Source: a virus
Direction: 5' to 3' (one strand)
Length of the DNA: 64,000 nucleotides
IMG/VR virus record: IMGVR_UViG_3300007634_000002
Span: 1 to 64,000 of that record
In this document: positions 9,330 to 18,465 of the stretch, piece after piece
How the letters are laid out: every line of letters starts with the position of its first letter
Position numbering within the stretch: position 1 is the first letter of the stretch
Translations under genes and position numbers: made by a program
The notes under the pieces: model-generated
Databases searched by the model: none
Told to the model about the DNA's origin: nothing
Seen by the model: the letters and a program-made list of their open reading frames with translations, nothing else

Positions 9330-10709
9330 ATGCAAACCTTGGATTCACGCGAAGAGCAGAACTTGCTTTCGGCTATTAAACAAGCCGTTGATCTTGTTAA
9401 CGGTGGTATGGCACCTGATGCGGCAATTACTAAAATTGCTAAAGACGAACGCTACACACCCGGCAAGATTAAGTTGGTGTGCGCTGCCTACAACACGGGC
9501 AAACAAACAGCACAACGAGAAGATAATAAAAACATCCTTGATAAGTTTGCTGAATTTCCTTTGGCTGATGCTGATGCCGTGATTAATCGCATTTACGGTA
9601 AATCGGAAAAGAAAGCTGAAGATGTGCACGCGGACTACGCCAAGGCTCCATCTAATTGGTACAAAGAAAAAGAACGTGAAAAATTAGCGCACATGAAGTT
9701 GCCTGAAATTCAAAAGACAGCCGCTCCTGTGCCTACGTTTGAAACTGTAATGGGACACGTCACTAAATTAAAGTTTGCAGCAGAAGAACAACGGCGTGAT
9801 CTGTCTTCTAAAGCAGATGCCGTAAACAGCAAGTTTGCATCGCTGGTGTCATATTTCCGCACTCCAGCAGATCATCGAGAAGCTTTTGGGGTTGTGGAAA
9901 AAATCGCATCGTCTTTCTTTAATCCAGCTGACGTTAAATCACTGATGGATTCTGTGTACAACCATTTGGGTTTGCAGGAAAAGTTTGTAGGCACGTTTAA
10001 GGTATCAGGCGAGAAACGCGCTGCCGCCGTAACAATTAAACCTCAAGCTGCGCCTATCGACATTAATGCTGCACCATACAGTTTGATTCGGGACAACATT
10101 AAAGCGGCGCACGCAATGCATGAAGCTCAAGAAATGTATTTGAAAATTGCTCAATGCGCTCAGAGTCTTGAAGCTGACGTTATAAGCGCTTATGTAAACA
10201 AAGAAGCTGGTGGTATTAATACAGATGACGACGAAGATGAGGACGAAGGTATTTTTAAAAAAAAAGCGTTTAACGGCGTGATTCCCACACAGGGATTATT
10301 TGCATACAACCAGTTGCGTACAGCCATGACGCCATTTGGTAGTCCCGCAGAAGACCAGACGATTGATATGGTGAAGGATCTTGATAGTGCAGACCATCTT
10401 ACGGACATGCGTAAAATTAAAACTCAAGCCATGCTCAATCGGTTCATGACAGATGCAGAAGATCCTATCAGCGGTTATGATCCTGATCGCGTGGTAAGTG
10501 CTTTTAACGAAATTGCGGCTATGGCTCCTCGGTCTGCGGAACAGCCCGGAATTATGGGGCCTTTATTGCGTAGACGTTTAGCTGGTCGCGTTGAACCCTT
10601 TGAGTCGGGAGAAATTACCGGCACAGAAACCAAACTCAAGGAATTGGGTAGTGGCGGTTCTACTTTGGCTAAGCGTCCTTCACGTCCACCTGAAAAGGAA
10701 CGGAGCTGA
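9330..10709 (+). CDS. head-region protein of unknown function
   Basis: 459 residues, mostly helical and charged, with no recognisable domain. Several Lys-x-Ala motifs stand out (IQKTAAP, LKFAAEE, VEKIASSF, YLKIAQC). An acidic cluster DDDEDEDEG lies at about residue 295, just before KKKAFNG. These features resemble internal or scaffold-like head proteins. It starts 11 bases after the HTH gene, with CGGAG upstream, and is followed 3 bases later by the next gene, so all three form one operon ahead of the prohead protease. Confidence 0.45.
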   Translation: MQTLDSREEQNLLSAIKQAVDLVNGGMAPDAAITKIAKDERYTPGKIKLVCAAYNTGKQTAQREDNKNILDKFAEFPLADADAVINRIYGKSEKKAEDVHADYAKAPSNWYKEKEREKLAHMKLPEIQKTAAPVPTFETVMGHVTKLKFAAEEQRRDLSSKADAVNSKFASLVSYFRTPADHREAFGVVEKIASSFFNPADVKSLMDSVYNHLGLQEKFVGTFKVSGEKRAAAVTIKPQAAPIDINAAPYSLIRDNIKAAHAMHEAQEMYLKIAQCAQSLEADVISAYVNKEAGGINTDDDEDEDEGIFKKKAFNGVIPTQGLFAYNQLRTAMTPFGSPAEDQTIDMVKDLDSADHLTDMRKIKTQAMLNRFMTDAEDPISGYDPDRVVSAFNEIAAMAPRSAEQPGIMGPLLRRRLAGRVEPFESGEITGTETKLKELGSGGSTLAKRPSRPPEKERS

Positions 10710-10712
10710 CTC

Positions 10713-12467
10713 ATGCAGCGGGCTATCTTAGAAAAAGTTGCGGCACATTTGGCCAACGTTGCAGCGCATGCGCGTGTGAAGCGGGCCTATGACAGGTATT
10801 TGGAAAAGAATGCTGAACCCGGAATTGTGGACACAGCGGTAACAGCTTTCAAAAACAATCCTGCTGCGGTTGGCGCAGGTGCCGGTGCTTTGTTGGGCGG
10901 TGTTTTGGGTGGTGGTTCTACGGCCGCTGCTAACTTGTTCCGCAAAAAGGAAGACCGTAAATCCGTCTTTAATAATGCTTTGTTGGGTATCGGTGGCGGC
11001 GGTGCATTGGGTCTTGCCGGCGGTCTTGGTTATTCTGCGTTGCGCGCACCCGATCCTGCCAAAGAAGATGTACCTCGGTCTACGGCCGATTCAGCAAAAG
11101 CGCACAAAGACATTGTTACAAGCGATCGCACGTATCTTCCTCCTGACGAAAACAATGTGTCAAATTACACCAGTGCATCGACTACGGCAGCGACTAAAAA
11201 GAGAGAGGAGCTTGATACTGCACGCAAGTCTCCAGATCCTGTTGTGCAAGCAACCGTGCCAAAATTGGAACAAGAAGCAGTGTTGGCCGAGCAAAATAGC
11301 GGCAACATAAAAAATATGGGCACTACGCAAGATCAAGTAGCCGCCACGATGCCGGTCGGTTCAGACGGTAAACCGTTACCATTGCCAACGATGCACGAAG
11401 ATATGGCTACTGGATTAAAGGGACTTGGAGGACCGGCTGACATTGATGCTAATGCTTTTAAGACAATACAGGCCGGTTTACAGAGCGCAGGTGCTGTTAT
11501 GGGAGCCAAATCTACAGATAGAACTGTAAATTTGCGCGAATTGGAAAAAGTTATAAATACAGAGCCCACAGGAAAGGTAGCTACAAAAATTAATGAACTT
11601 GTGGGTACACACGGTAGTCCAGCGGAGCGAGCTGCGCGACGCACTAATGTAATGAACCGAGTTGTTGATGGTTTGTCGGCATTTCGAGGTATTACCGATT
11701 TCTCTCCGTCGAACGTAACGTTACCCGACGATCTTAATCCTAGAACTAAAAATCCTTTTACTTGGCGTAATAAGAAGATGCCGTCTGTTGTCGGAGAAGG
11801 TCAGACTGCGGCACAAGAAGCGTTTAAGACCGAAGCAGCAAGAATTGAAGCAGCGCGAGACGCGTTTAAACCGAACATTGATACATTTGAAACGCTGCGT
11901 AAAAAACTTGAAAGTTATAAATCTACCGTAGGTTTAGCACCTCTTACGCCCGCAGAGCAAAATTTGTTACAACAAACAGCACCGTCTAATAGTGCATCAG
12001 TTAAAGCCCGTCTAGAGGCATTAGCTGAATTGCGAGAAGCCGAAGTTAAAGCACAAGTGGCAAGAAATGAAGCTATGACTAGCGAGCGGCTAGAAGCAGC
12101 ACACACGGAGCAAACTAAGGCACAGGCAGAAGCTGTTGCTAGAGGTTCTTATAACCCGAAGGAATTGCGCGATCAGGTAAAAATGGAAGTAAACAATCCT
12201 AAAGGACCCGTAAAAGGTTTGTTGCCGTGGCATCACCATTTAGCACCACGCACGCGCATGGCAGCTCTTTTAGGCGTAGGCCCGTATCTTGTTGAAAAAG
12301 GTTATGAAAATCTTGTACAACCTTTGCTGTACGGCGATCCAAAAAATCCCGCAGAGCAGCCCGGTACTTTCCTTGAACAAACAAGAGAAAGCACTGCGCT
12401 TAATGAAATAGCGCGCAAATTGATCGCCGAAAGGCTGGCAAAGTTTAGAGACGGACAATCTAAGTAA
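10713..12467 (+). CDS. protein with paired glycine-zipper segments, putative ejection or internal protein
   Basis: 584 residues. The N-terminus is an amphipathic Lys/Ala-rich helix (ILEKVAAHLANVAAHARVKR). Two Gly/Ala-rich hydrophobic segments follow at residues ~50-67 (GAGAGALLGGVLGG) and ~89-110 (GIGGGGALGLAGGLG). Such glycine zippers occur in membrane-inserting channel proteins and in some phage ejection proteins. The rest is long, polar and helical, with a coiled-coil-like stretch (~370-480). There is no signal peptide, which suits a protein loaded into the capsid and released on infection. That function is inference. The alternative is an inner scaffold protein. Confidence 0.45.
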   Translation: MQRAILEKVAAHLANVAAHARVKRAYDRYLEKNAEPGIVDTAVTAFKNNPAAVGAGAGALLGGVLGGGSTAAANLFRKKEDRKSVFNNALLGIGGGGALGLAGGLGYSALRAPDPAKEDVPRSTADSAKAHKDIVTSDRTYLPPDENNVSNYTSASTTAATKKREELDTARKSPDPVVQATVPKLEQEAVLAEQNSGNIKNMGTTQDQVAATMPVGSDGKPLPLPTMHEDMATGLKGLGGPADIDANAFKTIQAGLQSAGAVMGAKSTDRTVNLRELEKVINTEPTGKVATKINELVGTHGSPAERAARRTNVMNRVVDGLSAFRGITDFSPSNVTLPDDLNPRTKNPFTWRNKKMPSVVGEGQTAAQEAFKTEAARIEAARDAFKPNIDTFETLRKKLESYKSTVGLAPLTPAEQNLLQQTAPSNSASVKARLEALAELREAEVKAQVARNEAMTSERLEAAHTEQTKAQAEAVARGSYNPKELRDQVKMEVNNPKGPVKGLLPWHHHLAPRTRMAALLGVGPYLVEKGYENLVQPLLYGDPKNPAEQPGTFLEQTRESTALNEIARKLIAERLAKFRDGQSK

Positions 12468-12484
12468 AGACTGAGGACAATACC

Positions 12485-13990
12485 ATGGCAATGGTCAAAA
12501 TCATCAGTCCAAGCGGTTGGGACTTCGACGCCCCAATCGCTTCGACGATTAAGATTGCGTCCCGTGGCCTTACTGGTGCGGACAGATCTGACTTCGTTAA
12601 AAGGGCTGGAGATGCCGCTAACATCTTTTTGCCATACTTAGACAAAGTTAAATTTGCAGCAGACGAAGAACCTGTGCATCTTATTGCTTTGGGTGCCTCA
12701 GAAGCTTATGGTCCCAATCGCAACGGGGATGGATTCAAAGAAGCTACTTGCAAATCGTGCCATGATTCTTTTGTTAAGCACGCTAAATGGTACCGCAACC
12801 ACAAGAACAAAGATCCACTCCAGAGTTACGGTTCTGTAAAACTGTCTGCTTACAATCCCACCATGCGTCGTGTTGAACTTCTTGTAGGACTTAACAAAAC
12901 CAAAGAAGCTGCCGAACGCAATAAAGGTTTTGTTGCGGACAAAGAACTTGAAAAACTAGCTATGGGCCAAGACCTCCCTGTGAGCATGGCTTGTCGTGTA
13001 GCCCACGATGTTTGTAGTTACTGCAATCACAGCGCGCGCACACGAGATGAATATTGCACGTCTTCGATGTGCAAGGCAGGCGGATGCAAAGATAATCTCA
13101 CACGCTTAATTAAAGTGGGTAACGACGTGCATCACCTGCACGTCGATAATCCTAATCCCGGTTACTTTGACATTTCTTTTGTATTCCGTCCCGCAGACCG
13201 TATTGCTTATGCCAATAAAGCTGACTGGCTTCAGAAGGCTGCATCAGACGGCGGTTTCTTTGACAAGTTTGGAGCCGAGGCCGCAGAAGCTCTTGGTGTT
13301 GTTGCGCCACTATCTTTGGTATTGCAGCAAGATCACAACAGATACGATAGGCCTTGGGTCAATGTTCAGGTAAAATTGGCGTATGGTCTTGACGTACTTG
13401 AACAAGGGGCGTTGTTACCTTCAGAAACACGCAGAGCATTTGCTGCTAACGTACAGGCTGGTTTGAATTATGCGGATTTGCAGATGCTGGTGAATGACAC
13501 AGAAAAGACAGCTGCGGCCTTAAGTGCTTTGGCCGAGCGCAAGATTATTTTACCATTACGGGAATACGCTAAATTTTGCAAAACGGCACATGAGGTTGTT
13601 GTTGATGCACAGCGACGACTTCCGGGAGTATATGGTCGAATGCTTGCCGATGGTTCTTTGGATCGGCATATTTGCAATTCTCGTTATTCCCTTTTGGAAA
13701 AACAATCATCGGTAGCACAACGTGACGCCGCCCTCAGAGCAGTGTCAAGTTATTCGTTAGAAAAAACCGCAGTGGATAGTCGATGTATGTTGTCTACACT
13801 GCGGCAGCATCCTGTTCCAGAAGTAATAGATACTTATGGAATTGCGGCGGTAGGCGGTTCTGGAGAGACGTTGGCGCGAGAGTATGCTATTTATAAACTT
13901 GCTGCTCTTACTAAAATTGCTTCTACAGAATCTAATGCTGACTTTTTGTTGACTTGCAGGATGAGTCTGTGCCAAAATCAGGTTGTGTAA
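12485..13990 (+). CDS. prohead maturation protease
   Basis: 501 residues. It shows the pattern of herpes/HK97-type prohead serine proteases: GASEAYGPNRNGDGF near residues 75-90, His99 and His106 within HAKWYRNHKNKDP, a following G-x-V strand and RVELLV, then PVSMACRV with Ser167 as the likely nucleophile. A cysteine cluster from residue 177 (DVCSYCNHSARTRDEYC) is an insertion I recall from proteases of other large phages, possibly a zinc site. The C-terminal ~200 residues are helical and contain LEKTAV and YKLAALTKIAS, which might be self-cleavage or scaffold regions. It lies directly upstream of the scaffold-like and capsid genes, as expected. It should cut scaffold and N-terminal extensions during capsid maturation. 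Confidence 0.8.
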   Translation: MAMVKIISPSGWDFDAPIASTIKIASRGLTGADRSDFVKRAGDAANIFLPYLDKVKFAADEEPVHLIALGASEAYGPNRNGDGFKEATCKSCHDSFVKHAKWYRNHKNKDPLQSYGSVKLSAYNPTMRRVELLVGLNKTKEAAERNKGFVADKELEKLAMGQDLPVSMACRVAHDVCSYCNHSARTRDEYCTSSMCKAGGCKDNLTRLIKVGNDVHHLHVDNPNPGYFDISFVFRPADRIAYANKADWLQKAASDGGFFDKFGAEAAEALGVVAPLSLVLQQDHNRYDRPWVNVQVKLAYGLDVLEQGALLPSETRRAFAANVQAGLNYADLQMLVNDTEKTAAALSALAERKIILPLREYAKFCKTAHEVVVDAQRRLPGVYGRMLADGSLDRHICNSRYSLLEKQSSVAQRDAALRAVSSYSLEKTAVDSRCMLSTLRQHPVPEVIDTYGIAAVGGSGETLAREYAIYKLAALTKIASTESNADFLLTCRMSLCQNQVV

Positions 13991-14065
13991 CAGCTTTCGC
14001 TCGTTATTCCACCCGAGGATGGCGGTTCTTAGGAACACCAAACCGGCGAGAGGAGCCACTAAGAG

Positions 14066-15322
14066 ATGTCCACCTCATTGCAAAATTCGATCAATACGAT
14101 CGAACAGTTTCTGGCAACCGTTGGCGGCTCCGTCAAGCGTGCGGAAGCTAATACCGAAGCTGGCGGTTATCAACGCGGTACAACGCATCCTGTGAAGGAT
14201 GTGGATGATCGTACCGAAGTCGCTCAGGAAGGTGCGCGCAGCGCCGAGAACGATAAGGATGTTAAAGAGGATCAGGGTGCCGTTGGCGTTAATAGCGCTG
14301 CGACTGCCAAGTCCGCTCGCGACATTCTTTCTGGTCTTTCGCGTTACGCCGCAATGCCAACGTACAACGTCAAGCGCAGTGAATCCGCTGTCTCTACTCC
14401 CGGTAGCGCAGCTGATGACCAATTGCAAATCGGTACCAACAAACAACCCACCGGCGAAGATCCAGCTAACGAAACCAACTCGGCCAAAGCCGGGAAGAAG
14501 GATTCGGATTCAGCGCATCCCGCCCGTACCGATAACGAAAGCCTCGACGGCCACAAGTTCTCGTACGACAACTACACTTCACTTGAGAAGTTGGCTTCGT
14601 ACATGAACGACATTGGCAACGAGCTTGTCGCACAGATTGCACACGTGGCGTGGACTGCTAAGAAGGCAGAAGACGAAAGCACCCACGGCTATGCACACGA
14701 AAAAAAAGAAACTAAGAAGCAAGAACGCTTTGAGCACAAAGAAGCCGTTGACGGCGAACTTGCGCAATTAGTTGGTTACGATCTTGCTAATGTTATTTCG
14801 GACAAACAAGCAACTGACAACATGGTGCATTCAGTGCTTTCCGACATTGTGAAAGCAGCATCGTTGAAGGCTGACTTGCTTGCTGAATACCATCTTGCAC
14901 ACAGCGCCGAACTGCGTAAGCAGGCCGAAGCTGACATGTTGCAGGAAGCGGTTGCTCAGGGTGGCGGCGGTGCACCTCCCGGCGGCATGGGTGGCGCGGG
15001 TGGCGCACCCGGCGGCAACGAAGCTGAAATGCTTGCGTCACTCGGTGGTATGGGCGCAGAAGGCCACGGTGGCGGCGAAGGCGGCGACGAAATGGCCAAA
15101 GCCGAACAATTGATTGAAGCCCTCAAGCAAATGGGCATCCCTGAAGAAGAAATCATGGCATTGCTGCAAGGTGGCCACGGTGGCGATGAAGGTGCTGAAG
15201 CAGGTGCTGGACTTCCTCCCGCTCCTTCCGAAAAAATGTCATCGGCTCGTACGCAACGGGCACTGGCGAAAATGGCCGAAAGCTATTTGACTGAAGTTTT
15301 TTCTCGCTCGAAGAAGCGCTAA
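14066..15322 (+). CDS. scaffold-like head assembly protein
   Basis: 418 residues. The first ~180 residues are polar and disordered (rich in Asp, Glu, Ser, Thr). Residues ~185-290 are helical, with a charged stretch KKETKKQERFEHKE. Residues ~295-345 are very Gly-rich (repeated GG, GGMG, GGAPGG), followed by a helix with EEEIMALLQGG and a basic C-terminus FSRSKKR. The size, charge, low complexity, basic tail and position between protease and capsid fit a phage scaffold, whose basic C-terminus usually binds capsid protein. GAGGAG lies 11 bases before the ATG. Codon use is richer in C-ending codons than upstream genes, suggesting high expression. The role is inferred from position and composition. 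Confidence 0.6.
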   Translation: MSTSLQNSINTIEQFLATVGGSVKRAEANTEAGGYQRGTTHPVKDVDDRTEVAQEGARSAENDKDVKEDQGAVGVNSAATAKSARDILSGLSRYAAMPTYNVKRSESAVSTPGSAADDQLQIGTNKQPTGEDPANETNSAKAGKKDSDSAHPARTDNESLDGHKFSYDNYTSLEKLASYMNDIGNELVAQIAHVAWTAKKAEDESTHGYAHEKKETKKQERFEHKEAVDGELAQLVGYDLANVISDKQATDNMVHSVLSDIVKAASLKADLLAEYHLAHSAELRKQAEADMLQEAVAQGGGGAPPGGMGGAGGAPGGNEAEMLASLGGMGAEGHGGGEGGDEMAKAEQLIEALKQMGIPEEEIMALLQGGHGGDEGAEAGAGLPPAPSEKMSSARTQRALAKMAESYLTEVFSRSKKR

Positions 15323-15352
15323 GTACACATTGTCTTAAAGGAGGACGATCCA

Positions 15353-15808
15353 GTGCTTGATCCTAATATGGCTGTCGTACTGAATAACGCACTTACACTT
15401 GCTGAAGTGGCAGGTGCGTATGAAAAGAAGGCGAACGCAGTACTCGCCTCGTACAGGAACAGCGAGAAACAGGCCGCTGAAAAGCGTTCTGGTACTTTGC
15501 AGTTGCTTGTAAATTTGGGCTTCGTGCCCCAAGGACGCGAAAAGGAAGCGGCTGCATTGCTTTCGTCGCACGCCCACACACTGGAATTGCTTGAAAATCT
15601 TGCACAGAAGACTGCTGGATACCGCAAGCAAGCTAGTGAATCCACCTCCGGCGAACTTGGAAGAGCCGTTGGGGAAGAGAAGCAAGCTGGGTTTGCTTCA
15701 CGTAATGGCAGTTCTTACAACTCACTTACCGGTGTTGTAGGTGGCAAGACGTCTGAAATTAAAGCGTCTGATCTTCCGCTGATGAAGTTAGCCGGATTGG
15801 CTGGCTGA
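15353..15808 (+). CDS. small head protein, paralogue of 17715-18101
   Basis: 151 residues, GTG start chosen because the strong AAAGGAGG at 15338-15345 is spaced for it. It is helical and Ala/Lys/Glu-rich. The segment GFVPQGREKEAAALLSSHAH resembles GFVPQNEKQAHDLLETAEML in the product of 17715-18101, so the two genes are probably old duplicates on either side of the capsid gene. It has an unusually high density of Lys-x-Ala motifs (EKKANA, EKQAAEK, QKTAGY, RKQASE, EKQAGF, MKLAGLAG). Location implies a head assembly role; nothing more specific can be said. Confidence 0.5.
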   Translation: MLDPNMAVVLNNALTLAEVAGAYEKKANAVLASYRNSEKQAAEKRSGTLQLLVNLGFVPQGREKEAAALLSSHAHTLELLENLAQKTAGYRKQASESTSGELGRAVGEEKQAGFASRNGSSYNSLTGVVGGKTSEIKASDLPLMKLAGLAG

Positions 15809-15847
15809 TTCTAAAACACCTGTTGCTTTTACTTTGGAGGTTTTACT

Positions 15848-16387
15848 ATGGCTGCTCCGCGTTCTATTACCGCTTACACGCTGAATGCCCTTAAGGGCTG
15901 GCCTAGCATGACGGCGCTGGACTACAGTGCTCCGTTTGCTAGTAGTGTTTTTGACATTGTTACTGAAGTTCTTCCCGGATCTGTTGTTCACCTGAACAGC
16001 AGCGGCGAATACGAACTGGGCGTTGGCAACACCAACCGCATGCCTTTGTTCGTGTTCAACGGATCTAGCGATCCTGACGTTCAGAACGAAAGCGGTGATC
16101 CCGCAACCGAAAAGGGTGTATGGATTGCCATCAACCCAACCGGTCAGGCTTTGGCCCTCGTCGCCACCGGCGCTTACGAGTTGGTCAGCACCGCCTACGT
16201 TGCCGGTTCCTATCCTCCCAATACTCCGCTGACTTCGTCCACTTCCGGCTCTACAACTGCTGGCAAGTTGGTTGGCGGTACAATTGGTACCAACATGATT
16301 GTGGGTATCGTTTCTCGCGGCCTCGTGGACAACGGGTACGGCTCAACCGGCCTTGCGTTCTGGCCTTGCCCTGTGTTCCACGCGTAA
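15848..16387 (+). CDS. putative capsid decoration protein
   Basis: 179 residues, beta-rich, with GGAGG directly upstream. The protein has short hydrophobic strands separated by Gly/Ser/Thr turns and ends in a compact strand FWPCPVFHA. Immediate position before the major capsid gene, small size and strongly biased C-ending codons, like those of the capsid gene, suggest an abundant head protein such as a decoration or cement protein. There is no sequence motif that proves this. It could also be a minor capsid or vertex protein. Confidence 0.55.
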   Translation: MAAPRSITAYTLNALKGWPSMTALDYSAPFASSVFDIVTEVLPGSVVHLNSSGEYELGVGNTNRMPLFVFNGSSDPDVQNESGDPATEKGVWIAINPTGQALALVATGAYELVSTAYVAGSYPPNTPLTSSTSGSTTAGKLVGGTIGTNMIVGIVSRGLVDNGYGSTGLAFWPCPVFHA

Positions 16388-16422
16388 GGAATTAGACTTA
16401 ACCAACTAACTGGAGGATTCTC

Positions 16423-17361
16423 ATGGCCGCTTTGACTCAAGATGAGAGCAAGCTTATTTCTCGCGCGGTGTTCGAGAAGTTGTCTTCTCGCGACCCGATG
16501 CTGGAAAAGGAAGCTATTGACGCTGTCAATGACTTTACCCGCACGAAAATGAGAGAAGATGGTTTCTATCGTCGGATTATGCCGCCGATTCCAATCACCA
16601 ACGACGAACTGGATCGTCAGGTTGACACCGACAAGCCAGTAAAGATCGTTGACAAGGAACCTGATAGCCCAGCAGCTATCTCGATTCCTTTCGCAACTCT
16701 GCCGACCAACCTCTACATCCGTGGTCCTCGTTACCGCGTTATGTTTGACCGTATCGTTACCCCACGTTTTACGAAAGACGTGGATGAACTAAGAACTTGG
16801 ATCATGGACATCCGTCAGGTGTTGTCGGACAACAGTATCAAGGACATGCTGGCTGAAGAAGACAGCAAGTTCCTTCGCGCTGTGAACACCGCCCTCGTAG
16901 GCGCTGGTCTGACTGTTCCCACCTCGGGCACCGTCCAGTACGAAACCATCTCCGGCGGTATCACTCGCGATACCCTTTGGGATTCGCTCAAGATCATGCC
17001 AAACACTCCGAGCAACCTCGAAGTGCACTCGGTCCTTCTGAACAACATTACCATCAAGGAAGTGTGCAAGTTCGGTTGGAACGAAATGGGTGGTCAGATC
17101 AGCGAAGACATCATGAAAAACGGCTGGTCCGCTCAAGAATTCATGGGTGTCCGTTGGGTCGTCACCATCAAGAAGGGTCTGGTTCCAACCAACACCTTCT
17201 ATCACTTCGCCGACCCCAAGTTCATCGGCAAGTCGTACGTTCTCGAAGACACCACCATGTACATCCGTCGCGAAGCGTACATGATTGAGTTCTTCGCTTA
17301 TGAAACCCTCGGCGGATCGATCGGACACACTTCCGGTCTGGCCCGTGTTGACTTTGCCTGA
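16423..17361 (+). CDS. major capsid protein, HK97 fold expected
   Basis: 312 residues with a strong GGAGG site. The N-terminal helix (LTQDESKLISRAVFEKL) is followed by the beta-rich E-loop-like region and a helical spine region with WIMDIRQVLSDNSIKDMLAEEDSKFLRAVN, as in capsid proteins of large myoviruses. Position after protease and scaffold, and the most extreme codon bias in the window (ACC, ATC, AAG, CTG preferred), fit the most abundant virion protein. A hairpin terminator lies just after the stop. There is no long N-terminal delta domain, which agrees with a separate scaffold gene. Confidence 0.85.
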   Translation: MAALTQDESKLISRAVFEKLSSRDPMLEKEAIDAVNDFTRTKMREDGFYRRIMPPIPITNDELDRQVDTDKPVKIVDKEPDSPAAISIPFATLPTNLYIRGPRYRVMFDRIVTPRFTKDVDELRTWIMDIRQVLSDNSIKDMLAEEDSKFLRAVNTALVGAGLTVPTSGTVQYETISGGITRDTLWDSLKIMPNTPSNLEVHSVLLNNITIKEVCKFGWNEMGGQISEDIMKNGWSAQEFMGVRWVVTIKKGLVPTNTFYHFADPKFIGKSYVLEDTTMYIRREAYMIEFFAYETLGGSIGHTSGLARVDFA

Positions 17362-17371
17362 TCAAACGGTC

Positions 17372-17401
17372 AAGCCCGGAGCTCTTAGGGGCTCCGGGTT
17401 T
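17372..17401 (+). terminator. hairpin terminator after capsid gene
   Basis: An 11-bp stem AAGCCCGGAGC / GCTCCGGGTTT (one G-T pair) closes an 8-base loop 11 bases after the capsid stop. The T-run is short (TTTGT), so it may be a leaky terminator or an mRNA-stabilising hairpin that sets capsid mRNA above the downstream genes. Confidence 0.6.
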
Positions 17402-17417
17402 GTCGGGAGGATTTCCT

Positions 17418-17705
17418 ATGTCTAGCACTGCCGCTGCCGGTCCATACGTCGATCAATCACTGACACTGCAAGGTCCTTACTCGCAGTCTTCTGGTACGCC
17501 GACTCCTGCACCTTCGGGTCCGACGACTCTGGGTGAAATCACCGTTTACAATGTCGCCGGTCGTTTGACGACTCTGGCTTCAATTGCCGCAGCCAATTCA
17601 AGCGCAGTATCTCCACCAAAATCACCAAACTATTGGGCGACTGGTCGGGATCTGTATGCTAATGGTGGCGCCGTAGGCCAAACTTTCTTTAACAACCAAG
17701 CATAA
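17418..17705 (+). CDS. small virion protein, Pro/Thr/Ser-rich
   Basis: 95 residues. GGGAGG at 17405-17410 is well placed for ATG 17418; an in-frame TTG at 17400 lies inside the terminator hairpin and is unlikely. The first half is Ser/Thr/Pro-rich and flexible; the second includes short strands (LGEITVYNVAGRL) and NYWATGRDLY. Not recognised. It directly follows the capsid gene and may be a small head or neck component. Confidence 0.5.
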   Translation: MSSTAAAGPYVDQSLTLQGPYSQSSGTPTPAPSGPTTLGEITVYNVAGRLTTLASIAAANSSAVSPPKSPNYWATGRDLYANGGAVGQTFFNNQA

Positions 17706-17714
17706 GGAATTGCC

Positions 17715-18101
17715 ATGAGCATGCCTGATCCCGAAACCGCTTTTGCCCGACTTGCTAGCAACGTGCACAACGGTTTGATTTTTGAGAAATTTGCCGCAGC
17801 TACTGGTTTTGTACCGCAAAACGAAAAGCAAGCGCATGATCTTCTCGAAACAGCTGAAATGCTGTTTGCCATGCATCAGCAGGGCCAGATCAAAACTGCT
17901 AGCGAAGCGTATGATCCAATTGCTAACGCCAAGGACGCGCTTCAAAATGTTCTTGGGTTTAACAAGACTGCCAGTGCGCCTGTTTCGGCACCTAGCGATC
18001 TTGCGGCTGCTTTGATGCAGAATCCTGAGATCTACGACTCGGTCGTTTCCCTGAAGGCCGCCGAAGCTATGGAGCTTCAGGCCGCTCTTCGCAACCAGTA
18101 A
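17715..18101 (+). CDS. small head protein, paralogue of 15353-15808
   Basis: 128 residues, helical. GFVPQNEKQAHDLLETAEML matches the corresponding segment of the product of 15353-15808. Lys-x-Ala motifs occur here too (FEKFAAA, IKTASEA, FNKTASAP). The C-terminus is Ala/Leu-rich helix. It begins 10 bases after the previous gene with an AAGGAA site. A head assembly or internal protein is likely; the exact role is unknown. Confidence 0.5.
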   Translation: MSMPDPETAFARLASNVHNGLIFEKFAAATGFVPQNEKQAHDLLETAEMLFAMHQQGQIKTASEAYDPIANAKDALQNVLGFNKTASAPVSAPSDLAAALMQNPEIYDSVVSLKAAEAMELQAALRNQ

Positions 18102-18126
18102 GTACTTATACAAAGGAGACTAGGAC

Positions 18127-18465
18127 ATGGCTTACAGTACGGCCTGCCTCTTCAGCACAGTAAAGAACATTAGCGGCGGTAGCCGTACGTTTGGCTTCCT
18201 GCCTCCTCACGGACGCAAGTTGGCAGCTAACGAAGAGTTCTCGGTTTTCGGGAATATCCTCGAAGCCATCCAGACTGGCCTTGATCGTAATGCCAGCCGC
18301 CGTAATATCACTGCTTTCCAGAATGCCTTAGCTAACGGCACATTGGAAATCGTCAAGACTCCCAACCCGATTCTTCTGAACGGTGTGGGTCAGTCCAAGA
18401 TGGTGCGTATTGACCGCGCCAACAACCTCAGCTTGTCAGATCCTTGCTGGGAATCGTTGGTTTGA
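18127..18465 (+). CDS. conserved small structural protein
   Basis: 112 residues with AAAGGAG upstream. It reads as a small beta/alpha protein with TVKNISGGSRTFGFLPPHGRK near the N-terminus and NPILLNG near the end. I recall this pattern (a conserved FGFLPPHG turn followed by a Leu/Ala-rich helix) from small proteins in many phage head-tail regions, usually annotated only as structural. It is the last gene before a non-coding gap and a strong terminator, so it closes the capsid operon. Confidence 0.55.
   Translation: MAYSTACLFSTVKNISGGSRTFGFLPPHGRKLAANEEFSVFGNILEAIQTGLDRNASRRNITAFQNALANGTLEIVKTPNPILLNGVGQSKMVRIDRANNLSLSDPCWESLV

Noticed and set aside
13954-14151. ORF overlapping the end of the protease gene
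   Set aside because: No ribosome site; it would cross the start of the scaffold-like gene in the wrong frame.
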